Shown here: positions 48,037 to 55,512 of the stretch, in pieces
Numbering within the stretch: position 1 is the stretch's first letter
How the letters are laid out: each line of letters starts with the position of its first letter
Assembly: GCF_003591515.1 (NCBI RefSeq)
Contig: NZ_QZCG01000009.1
Location: 62,001-126,000, forward strand
Direction of reading: 5' to 3'
Length of the DNA stretch: 64,000 bases
Source of the DNA: Paracoccus onubensis
GTDB lineage: Bacteria > Pseudomonadota > Alphaproteobacteria > Rhodobacterales > Rhodobacteraceae
The notes under the pieces: generated by a model
Told to the model about the DNA's origin: nothing
Databases searched by the model: none
What the model saw: only the letters and a program-made list of their open reading frames with translations
Translations under genes and position numbers: made by a program

Positions 48037-48552
48037 TTATTCCCCCTCGATCTGTTCTTCCGGGACACCATTGATCACGGTGTCGATCGCCGAAGCCACA
48101 AGCTGAATCAGGAAAATCACCAGGCCGGCGAAAAGCGCGGCGTCGATATACCAGGTCGGCGTCGCCATCAGGCTGGGACTGACTGAACCGCGCGTATAAT
48201 CGCGCATCAGGATCAGCCAGATATAGCGGGTCATGAAAGCGAACATGGCGAATGTCGCCATGATGCAGAACAGTTCGACGGCAATGGCGATCTTTCCCCT
48301 GAGAAAGCGGCGTAGCAGGCTGACGCGCACATGCTTGCGGCTCATGAAGGTGTGGCCCATCGCCATAAAGGCCATCGCGCCGGTCGCATAACCGACATAT
48401 TCGCCCATCGAATTGGTCGAACTTGCGAAAAAGTTCCGCAGGATAATTTCAAGGATGATGTGAATGACCATATAGACCAGAAGGGCGGCCGCAACCGCGA
48501 TTCCAGCGCCCGAGCAGATCTCGGACACACGAATGACTGTACGCGAAAGCAT
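48037..48552 (-). CDS. dctQ: TRAP transporter small permease
   Basis: 171-residue protein with four membrane helices; the FMAMGHTFMSRKHVRVSLL segment (charged HVRV after helix 2) is typical of DctQ. ATG 48552 chosen for length and position; the frame can be extended by 12 codons upstream without a ribosome binding site. Confidence 0.9.
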   Translation of the reverse strand: MLSRTVIRVSEICSGAGIAVAAALLVYMVIHIILEIILRNFFASSTNSMGEYVGYATGAMAFMAMGHTFMSRKHVRVSLLRRFLRGKIAIAVELFCIMATFAMFAFMTRYIWLILMRDYTRGSVSPSLMATPTWYIDAALFAGLVIFLIQLVASAIDTVINGVPEEQIEGE

Positions 48553-48609
48553 GTTTCCAACCTCGGGAATTGAGTTGCGGGCGCGCAACCATACGCGCGC
48601 CCAGTCAGA

Positions 48610-49599
48610 TTACGACCCACGCTTTTCGGCGTATTCGTCCAGGATTTGCTGTCCGACAGGCCCGACATTACTTAGCCATTCATCGTAAACCTCCTGACCG
48701 GACTGGCGCAGAAACTCAAGAAAATCAGCGGGAACGTCAGTGGTGATGGTGACGCCATTGGCGCGCATCTCTTCAAAGTTCTGCTCCACACGCTTTTCAA
48801 GATCTTCCCAGGCCGCGTCGCTCGCCTTTTCGGCGGCGGCGCGGATGATGTCCTGTTGTTCAGGGGTCAGGCTGTCGTAGATGTCCTTGTTCATATGGGT
48901 CATGTTCAAGGCCATCGAATAATTCACCGCGGTGAAGTCATCGAGGAATTCCCAGAACTTGGAACTTGCCCCGCCATCTGCGGAAGTCAGGACCGAATTG
49001 ATGCTGCCCGCGGCAAGCTGCGGGACGGTATCCGCCCAGCTGATCTGGACAGCGGTGGATCCGGCATTCGAAAGAGTCCGCACGCCGCTGGCGTCCCAGC
49101 CACGGATCTTGAGATCCTTCATTTCCTCGGCAGAAGTGATTGGCTCTTGCGCCCAGATACCTGAAGGCGGCCATGGCGTCGCCCAGAGCAATACCTGATT
49201 ATGCTTGTCGAACAATTCCTCGTAATGCGGGCGCGCGACCTCCCAGAGAAGTTTCGCATCGGCATTCGTGTTGGCGATAAACGGCAGCGACGATAACAGG
49301 AACAGCGGCTCTATGCCCGACAGCGAAGTGGTGATGGTATCGGCCATATCCAGCGCGCCATCGCCCACCGCATCGAACTGATCGACCGATTTATATCCGA
49401 TCGAGCCACCGTAATGGCCGGTGATCGTCATTTCGCCCCCAGAGGCTTCCTGCACCGCCTCGATAAACACCTGATCCGCCTGCCCCATGATGGTGCTTTC
49501 ACCGTATTCATTGGCAAGATCCCAGGAATAGCTTTGCGCCATGGCGGCCCCTGACATTGCCATCAGGGAAAATGCCGCACTCAGGATTCTGTTCTGCAT
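48610..49599 (-). CDS. dctP: TRAP transporter solute-binding protein (DctP family)
   Basis: 329-residue periplasmic protein with a Sec signal (MQNRILSAAFSLMAMSGAAMA). The DctP core includes DAVGDGALDMADT, the ligand-carboxylate-binding region IRGWDASGVRTLSNAGSTAVQISWAD (normally R-x(n)-R), and a C-terminal helical part (TPEQQDIIRAAAEKASD). Many DctP proteins bind organic acids including pyroglutamate; HyuA/HyuB next door would suit a cyclic amide, which is inference. ATG 49599 follows AGAGAGGAAAA. Confidence 0.92.
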   Translation of the reverse strand: MQNRILSAAFSLMAMSGAAMAQSYSWDLANEYGESTIMGQADQVFIEAVQEASGGEMTITGHYGGSIGYKSVDQFDAVGDGALDMADTITTSLSGIEPLFLLSSLPFIANTNADAKLLWEVARPHYEELFDKHNQVLLWATPWPPSGIWAQEPITSAEEMKDLKIRGWDASGVRTLSNAGSTAVQISWADTVPQLAAGSINSVLTSADGGASSKFWEFLDDFTAVNYSMALNMTHMNKDIYDSLTPEQQDIIRAAAEKASDAAWEDLEKRVEQNFEEMRANGVTITTDVPADFLEFLRQSGQEVYDEWLSNVGPVGQQILDEYAEKRGS

Positions 49600-49645
49600 G
49601 TTATTTTCCTCTCTGTTGATTTGTGGACAACGGCGGTTCTTATCG

Positions 49646-51334
49646 TTACGCGACCTTTTCCGAGACATAGTTTTCGGCAACGAAAGTCTCGGTGAATTTG
49701 CCCGAGACCAGATCCTCGCGAATTGCCTCGGCCGTCCGCTCGCCGGGGTCGCCGTAACCTCCGGCTCCGGGGGTTTCGATCACCACCACGGTTTCATCGG
49801 TCACAAAAATTCCCGTGACCTTGGATGGCAGATTTCTGGATGTGCCATCGTCGTTGCGCAAATGGAATTCACCCGTCGCCCCCGGCTTGCCACCGAAGAT
49901 GCCCCAGGGCTGGTGGCGGAAACGGTCACCGACGCCGTTGAATTCACACAGATGACCAATCGGACGGATCGCCCGCCGGATGCCCATCCCGCCGCGATAT
50001 TTTCCTGCTCCGCCTGAATCGGTGATTAGCGAATATTCCTCGACGCGCAGCGGATATTCCAGCTCGATCGCCTCGACCGGAAGGTTGGCGGTATTGGTGA
50101 TATGGACCTGAACACCATCCTTGCCGTCCTTGCCTGCCCTTGCACCCATACCGCCGCCAAGAGTCTCCAGATAGACATAGGAATTTCCCGTCTGCGGATC
50201 TGTTCCCGCGAAGACGGCACTGGTATTGGCTCCGTTGGCCGCCCCGACAACCCGGTCGGGCAGCGCATCGGCAAAGGCGCCCAGCACGACATCCACCACC
50301 CGCTGACATGAATTTGCCCGCATCGCCACAGCCGCCGGATGGATGCAGTTGACGAAACTTCCCGGCTCTGCCCTGATCTCGATCGCATCGAAAATCCCCT
50401 GATTGTTGGGAACTTCGGGATCCAGCAGCGATTTAAGCGCATAGCAGACCGCCGATTTCGTGGTATTCAGCGTCATGTTGAAATTGCCCGGAACCTGCGG
50501 CGAGGTCCCGGTGAAATCGAAGACGATCTTATCGCCTGTCTTTCTGACGGTCAGGGCGATCCGCACATCCTCGGTGCCCAATCCGTCATCATCCATCACA
50601 TCGGCAAAGCTGTATTCGCCGTCGGGAACGCTGGCGATGGCATTGCGCATCCGCAGATTAGTGCGGTTGACGATCTCGTCACACAAAACCGCCAGATGAT
50701 CCGCCCCGTGACGCGCGATCACCTCTTTCAGACGTTTCACCCCGATCTTGACCGCCGCAATCTGCGCATTCAGATCGCCCAGCCGTTCATTCGGCAAGCG
50801 CATGTTCAGCAGCAAAAGCCGCATGATGTCATCGCACAGCTCACCCTTGCGGAAAAGGCGCAGGATCGGGATTCGCAGCCCCTCCTTGTAGATCTCGTTC
50901 AACCCGCCCGACATCGAGCCGACCGAGGCCCCGCCCACATCGGCATGGTGCACGATATTGGCCACGAAGCCCAGCAACCGGTCGCCGTCGAAAACCGGCA
51001 TCGCCATGTTGATATCCGGCAGATGCGACCCGCCCGCCACATGGGGGTCATTGGCGATAAAGATATCGCCCGGCGCGAGGCTGTCGGAATATTGCTTGTG
51101 GATCAGCCCGATCAGGCCGGACATCGAGGCAAGGTGGATCGGCAAGGCGTTTTCGGCCTGAACGATCAGCCGACCGTTCCGATCCGCAATCGCGGTCGAA
51201 TGATCGTGTCTTTCCTTGATATTGGTCGAGAATGCGCTGCGCATCAATGTCAGGAAGCATTCATCGGCGATCGAGCGCAGGCTGTTCCAGCTTATCTCGG
51301 TCGTGATCGGATCAAGCGATACGGCATCAGCCAT
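49646..51334 (-). CDS. hyuB: Hydantoinase B/oxoprolinase family subunit
   Basis: 562-residue HyuB subunit. Characteristic runs are IFIANDPHVAGGSHLPDIN, HHADVGGASVGSMSGGLNEIY and a Gly-rich C-terminal part (SGGAGKYRGGMGIRR). With HyuA it performs ATP-dependent hydrolysis of a cyclic amide (N-methylhydantoin, hydantoin or 5-oxoproline) or a related carboxylase-type reaction. Overlaps hyuA by eight bases. GGAGCG precedes the ATG. Confidence 0.92.
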   Translation of the reverse strand: MADAVSLDPITTEISWNSLRSIADECFLTLMRSAFSTNIKERHDHSTAIADRNGRLIVQAENALPIHLASMSGLIGLIHKQYSDSLAPGDIFIANDPHVAGGSHLPDINMAMPVFDGDRLLGFVANIVHHADVGGASVGSMSGGLNEIYKEGLRIPILRLFRKGELCDDIMRLLLLNMRLPNERLGDLNAQIAAVKIGVKRLKEVIARHGADHLAVLCDEIVNRTNLRMRNAIASVPDGEYSFADVMDDDGLGTEDVRIALTVRKTGDKIVFDFTGTSPQVPGNFNMTLNTTKSAVCYALKSLLDPEVPNNQGIFDAIEIRAEPGSFVNCIHPAAVAMRANSCQRVVDVVLGAFADALPDRVVGAANGANTSAVFAGTDPQTGNSYVYLETLGGGMGARAGKDGKDGVQVHITNTANLPVEAIELEYPLRVEEYSLITDSGGAGKYRGGMGIRRAIRPIGHLCEFNGVGDRFRHQPWGIFGGKPGATGEFHLRNDDGTSRNLPSKVTGIFVTDETVVVIETPGAGGYGDPGERTAEAIREDLVSGKFTETFVAENYVSEKVA

Positions 51335-53384
51335 CGTTACGCTCCATAATCATGTTCATTGCGGCATCGACCGAAATCGTCCAGTCGGGCGGCACCAGCG
51401 TGGTGGTATCGAATTGCGTGATCAGGGCCGGGCCGCTGATGCGAGCGCCTTCGGCCAGCCCGTCGCGATCATAGACCGGGGTCGGCACAAAGCCTGTCCG
51501 TTCGAACCAGATCTGCTCGGTTGCGGCGGGCTGCGCCTTACCCGAGGGACGTGCCGCATCGACCGCCTGCTTGGCAAATTCCATCGTCGCGCGGATGCGG
51601 ACATTGACGATCTCGACGCCGGCATCGGGGTCGTGATGACCATAAGCGGCTTCATGCTGCCGGAAGAAAGCCTGTTTCAGGGGCTCGACCGGCGGCAATC
51701 CTGTCGCGTGGCGGCCGGTACCGATCTCGACCGGCAATTCATAGTTTTGGCCGATATAACGCAGGTCCAGAATGACGGTCTGGTTGCGGCTGATAATGAA
51801 AGCGGAATCGTCGCCCTGTGCCGCCAGCCATTCCTCGGCCTGCTTGCTCAGCCGGCTGACCGCCTCGGCAATGATCGTCAGATCATCGTCAAGCGGACAG
51901 CGGCAAGTGGTGACATAGTTTTCCTGCAAATCTGCGACGATCAGCCCCTCGGCGCAGAGAATGCCCGGCGCGCGGGGAACAAGGATCCGGCGCATGGCGA
52001 GGATATCGGCCACATCCGCCGCATGCAGACCGCCTGCGCCACCAAAGCACATCAGGGTGAAGCCGCGCGGATCCTGCCCTTTCTCGATGGTGACCGCACG
52101 AATGGCGCGTGCCATATTCGAAGCGGCGATGCTGACGATACCATGCGCGGCCATTTCCAGCGACAGATCAAGCGGCCTGCTGATCTCTTCGATGGCGGTC
52201 CGGGCCAGATCGCTGTCGATCGGAAAGCCATTGGCAAGACGCGCCGGCAGGCGGCCCAGCACCACATTGGCGTCCGAAACCGTCGGCTTGTCGCCACCCC
52301 GCGCATAACAGGCCGGGCCGGGCACGGCGCCCGCGCTCATCGGGCCGACTTTCAGCAGCCCGTCGGCGCCCAGATGCGCGATGGATCCTCCACCTGCACC
52401 GACAGTATGAATATCGACCGTCGGCAGGCGGATACGGAAACCCGCGATGTCGCGCAGGTTCGAGGTTCCGACCTTACCGTCCTGTATCAACGCGACATCC
52501 GTGCTTGTGCCGCCGATATCGAGAGTGATGATGTTCCCGATCCCGGACATCCCGGCTGCGGCCGCCGCCCCGACTGCACCCGCGGCTGGCCCCGAAAGCG
52601 CCGTGCGAACCGGAAAGCGGGATGCCTGTTCAATGGACATCAACCCTCCCGCTGACTGAAAGATGCCAAGCGCGGCCTTTGGCGCGACCTTCTGGATCGC
52701 CGAACTCAGCCGGTCCATGTAACGTCCGACCTCGGGTTGCAGGAAGGCATTGATGACCGTGGTCGAGAAGCGTTCATATTCGCGGAATTCAGGATGCACT
52801 TCGCTTGAAATCGAGACGCAGAGATCCGGATAGGCATTGCGCAAAGCGGCCGCGATACGTTCTTCATGAGCAGGATTGAGGAAAGAAAAGATCAGGCAGA
52901 CCGCAAGCGATTCGACATCGGTCATCGGACCGAGTTCCGCGATGATGGCATCGATCTCGGCATCGGTCAGTTCGATGATCGCCTCTCCTTTCGGGCCGAT
53001 CCGCTCGGAGATCTCCAGACGATGTTCCCGATCGACCAGCGGCGGCGGAGCGTCGGTTTGCAGGTCGTAGATGGCCGGGCGGACCTGACGGCCGATTTCC
53101 AGCAGATCGCGGAAACCGCGGGTGGTCACCAAACCGGTTTTCGGCCCTTTCCGCTGCAGCAAAGCGTTGGTCGCGACGGTCGTGCCATGGGCAAATCGGG
53201 CGATATCATCGCCGGCGATTTCGGCCTTTTCCTGCAATTCCCGTAAGCCATTCAGAATCGCCTCGGATGGGTCATGCGGCGTCGACGGGCGCTTATGCAG
53301 GACCGAAAGTCCCGTTGATAATTGCCGTGCCGAAAAATCGGTGAAGGTTCCACCCACATCAACACCGATCACCCAATCTCCCAT
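51327..53384 (-). CDS. hyuA: Hydantoinase A/oxoprolinase family subunit
   Basis: 685-residue HyuA subunit of the ASKHA fold: phosphate loop GVDVGGTFTD at residues 7-16, RFAHGTTVATNALLQ, then LDIGGTSTDVALI and GAGGGSIA. It supplies ATP-dependent activation for ring opening. First gene of the operon hyuA-hyuB-TRAP-SDR-Gfo. A LysR-type site lies just upstream. Its substrate is inferred to be imported by the TRAP system. Confidence 0.92.
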   Translation of the reverse strand: MGDWVIGVDVGGTFTDFSARQLSTGLSVLHKRPSTPHDPSEAILNGLRELQEKAEIAGDDIARFAHGTTVATNALLQRKGPKTGLVTTRGFRDLLEIGRQVRPAIYDLQTDAPPPLVDREHRLEISERIGPKGEAIIELTDAEIDAIIAELGPMTDVESLAVCLIFSFLNPAHEERIAAALRNAYPDLCVSISSEVHPEFREYERFSTTVINAFLQPEVGRYMDRLSSAIQKVAPKAALGIFQSAGGLMSIEQASRFPVRTALSGPAAGAVGAAAAAGMSGIGNIITLDIGGTSTDVALIQDGKVGTSNLRDIAGFRIRLPTVDIHTVGAGGGSIAHLGADGLLKVGPMSAGAVPGPACYARGGDKPTVSDANVVLGRLPARLANGFPIDSDLARTAIEEISRPLDLSLEMAAHGIVSIAASNMARAIRAVTIEKGQDPRGFTLMCFGGAGGLHAADVADILAMRRILVPRAPGILCAEGLIVADLQENYVTTCRCPLDDDLTIIAEAVSRLSKQAEEWLAAQGDDSAFIISRNQTVILDLRYIGQNYELPVEIGTGRHATGLPPVEPLKQAFFRQHEAAYGHHDPDAGVEIVNVRIRATMEFAKQAVDAARPSGKAQPAATEQIWFERTGFVPTPVYDRDGLAEGARISGPALITQFDTTTLVPPDWTISVDAAMNMIMERNDG

Positions 53385-53410
53385 CTATATCCTCCTGATT
53401 TTTAATTATA

Positions 53411-53427
53411 ATTATGGGGACCCCAAT
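53411..53427. promoter_or_regulatory. ATT-N11-AAT palindrome with TGGGGACCCCA core, candidate LysR site
   Basis: ATT-N11-AAT is the classical LTTR signature, and the interior TGGGG-A-CCCCA (53415-53425) is a perfect palindrome. It sits about 27-43 bases upstream of the hyuA start codon, in the gap after the LysR gene 53620-54492, which is the obvious candidate regulator. Confidence 0.6.
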
Positions 53428-53619
53428 GTCCCACAACTCGATTCTCAAATATCAGTATGCAAATTGGATGCCGTACGTCAAACGATTCCAGATGAAAATC
53501 ATCAAAAAATCGCATTGAGTGTTCAGTTTGGATTCTGAAAATAAGCGTGAAACAGGACCTGCTGCAGCCTTCGCAAGCGAGGAATCCCCCGGCAAAGGCA
53601 CGCCCCGGAAAACGATCAT

Positions 53620-54492
53620 TCAGGCTGAGAACAGGTCCGATACCCAGTTCGTGAAAATCCGCACCGCTTCGGTCTCTTTGCGCTTGGCGTGCCGGCTCAT
53701 GGACAGCACATGCGGCACGGCGATCCCCGGCCCCAAAGGCGCAATGATTCTGCCGGATGACAGGTATCCTTCCGCATAGGTCGCATAAAGAACCGTCAGA
53801 CCGGCCCCGACCGCCGCAAGATCAAGCGCCGAGATCGCGGTATCGACACGCAGCACCGGCAGCCCCGATCTCCGGGGCACTCCCATGCCGTCCGACCACA
53901 TGTCCCAAAGCGAATATTTTCCTTGAATTTCGATCTGTGGGATGTCTTCAAGCGATGCCTTTGTCCCCAGACGCTCAGCATGCTGCCCGGCCCCCACCAG
54001 AACCAGTCGTTCATGGGACAGCACGATTGCCTCGGACGGTATCAGGTCGCGCTTTTCAAAGGCGAAACTGACATCGGCCAGATCGATATTGGGATCCGTC
54101 CAGATGGAGCTGTTCAATTGCACGGCGATACCGGGATTACCGGCAAGAAATTCGGGCAGTCGCGGCGCCAGCCACAGATTCAGAAAAGAAATCGGCCCCG
54201 ATATCGTTATACCCTGCCGTTCGCGGCGACCGGTCAGGCCACAGGTCGCGGCCTCGGCCATGTCCAGCGCCTGCGTGATACCCGGCAGATAGGCCTTTCC
54301 GACCGAGCTGAGTTCCAACCCGCTTGGTTGCCGGCGAAACAGCGGGCGGCCGAAATACTGTTCAAGCGCCCGCACCCGCTGACTGATGGCCGCCTGCGTG
54401 CAGTTCAGCTCTTCCGCAGCGCGGGTAAAGCTGAGATGCCGTGCCGCAGCCTCGAAAGCCTGAAGATAAACAAGATGGGGAAGTTCGCGCAT
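53620..54492 (-). CDS. LysR-family transcriptional regulator (GcvA-like)
   Basis: 290-residue LTTR of the GcvA/AmpR type: LPHLVYLQAFEAAARHLSFTRAAEELNCTQAAISQRV region as DNA-binding domain and a complete effector domain. It is transcribed toward the hyu-TRAP operon on the same strand and divergently from the LysR-receiver gene. Likely controls hyuA onwards through the palindrome at 53411. ATG 54492 is the only start giving the usual N-terminus. Confidence 0.92.
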   Translation of the reverse strand: MRELPHLVYLQAFEAAARHLSFTRAAEELNCTQAAISQRVRALEQYFGRPLFRRQPSGLELSSVGKAYLPGITQALDMAEAATCGLTGRRERQGITISGPISFLNLWLAPRLPEFLAGNPGIAVQLNSSIWTDPNIDLADVSFAFEKRDLIPSEAIVLSHERLVLVGAGQHAERLGTKASLEDIPQIEIQGKYSLWDMWSDGMGVPRRSGLPVLRVDTAISALDLAAVGAGLTVLYATYAEGYLSSGRIIAPLGPGIAVPHVLSMSRHAKRKETEAVRIFTNWVSDLFSA

Positions 54493-54714
54493 TGGCTTTG
54501 CTTACAGCTTTTCGGGACAGGATACAGGACTCTCTTTTCCCGCGGCGGGAGTACCGATATTCGGACAATCTTGCGCACTCAATGAATCAAGAATAACGGT
54601 TTTTTGCAAAATCAAACAACAGGAAACCTGTCTTTCCATCGGCTTCCGCATCGCATGATGAAAGTCCTTGGTGCCCCTTGCATAACCGTCCCGGCCCAAG
54701 CAATCCTGACCGTC

Positions 54715-55512
54715 ATGGAGAATCTCAAGCGAAACCTGCCGCCACTGACGAGCCTTGTCGCCTTTGAGGCCGCGGCTCGTCTAGGCAGTTTTTCCGATGC
54801 CGCGCGTGAATTGAATGTCACGCGCGAGGCCGTCAGCCGGCAAATCCGCGCGCTTGAAGCGCATCTCGGCCTGTCGCTGTTCGAGCGCAGCGCCAACAGC
54901 ACCGTGCTGCGGGACTGGGGCGCGCGCTATTTCGAGACAGTGTCCGGCAATCTGGAAAATATCGCGCTGGCCTCGGTCGCGATCCGGGGCGACGAGGATG
55001 AGAGCGTTCCGCCTGAACTGCCGGTCGAGTCCGATCAGGAACACATCCTGATCGTCGATGACATGGCTGCCAATATCCGCAGGTTGCAGGACGTACTTCA
55101 GGATCGATATCAGATTACCGCCCATACCCGTGCCGAGGACGCGCTTGACTGGCTGCTTGCCGGAGGCGCGGCCGATCTGATCATGCTGGACGTGCGAATG
55201 TCGGGGATGGACGGTTATGCGCTTTGCCGCAGGCTCAAGGCGATGCCGCATTATGCCAAGGTGCCGGTCATGTTCCTGACCAGCCTCGATGCCCCCGAGG
55301 ACGAGACCGAGGGATTTTCGGTTGGCGCCTGCGACTATATCGCCCGACCTTTCGCCCCGGCCGTGCTGCTTGCCCGGATCAGGGTGCAACTGGACCTGCG
55401 CAGCTCCAACCTCGCGCTGGAGAACCTGTTGCAGCGCCGGGCAGATCGGCTGGAACGGGCCGAGACCTTGTTGGCCGATATCCGTAACAGGCTGGCCGAT
55501 TACGGGGATTGA
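54715..55512 (+). CDS. LysR-type HTH fused to a CheY-like receiver domain (atypical response regulator)
   Basis: 265 residues. Residues 7-65 are a clear GcvA-like LysR DNA-binding domain (LPPLTSLVAFEAAARLGSF, TREAVSRQIRALEAHLG) including the start of the linker helix. The LysR effector domain is absent; after an acidic linker (about 91-108) comes a receiver domain at 109-225 with Asp115/Asp116, phospho-acceptor Asp159 (IMLDVRMSGMDG) and Thr189 (FLTS). The near-invariant Lys is Arg211 (DYIARPF). A C-terminal helical, probably coiled-coil tail (226-265) could mediate dimerisation. ATG 54715 gives a standard LTTR N-terminus, though its ribosome binding site is weak; 54655 or 54658 are alternatives. 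Its 3' end overlaps the convergent hybrid kinase gene, its likely phosphate source. Confidence 0.9.
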   Translation: MENLKRNLPPLTSLVAFEAAARLGSFSDAARELNVTREAVSRQIRALEAHLGLSLFERSANSTVLRDWGARYFETVSGNLENIALASVAIRGDEDESVPPELPVESDQEHILIVDDMAANIRRLQDVLQDRYQITAHTRAEDALDWLLAGGAADLIMLDVRMSGMDGYALCRRLKAMPHYAKVPVMFLTSLDAPEDETEGFSVGACDYIARPFAPAVLLARIRVQLDLRSSNLALENLLQRRADRLERAETLLADIRNRLADYGD

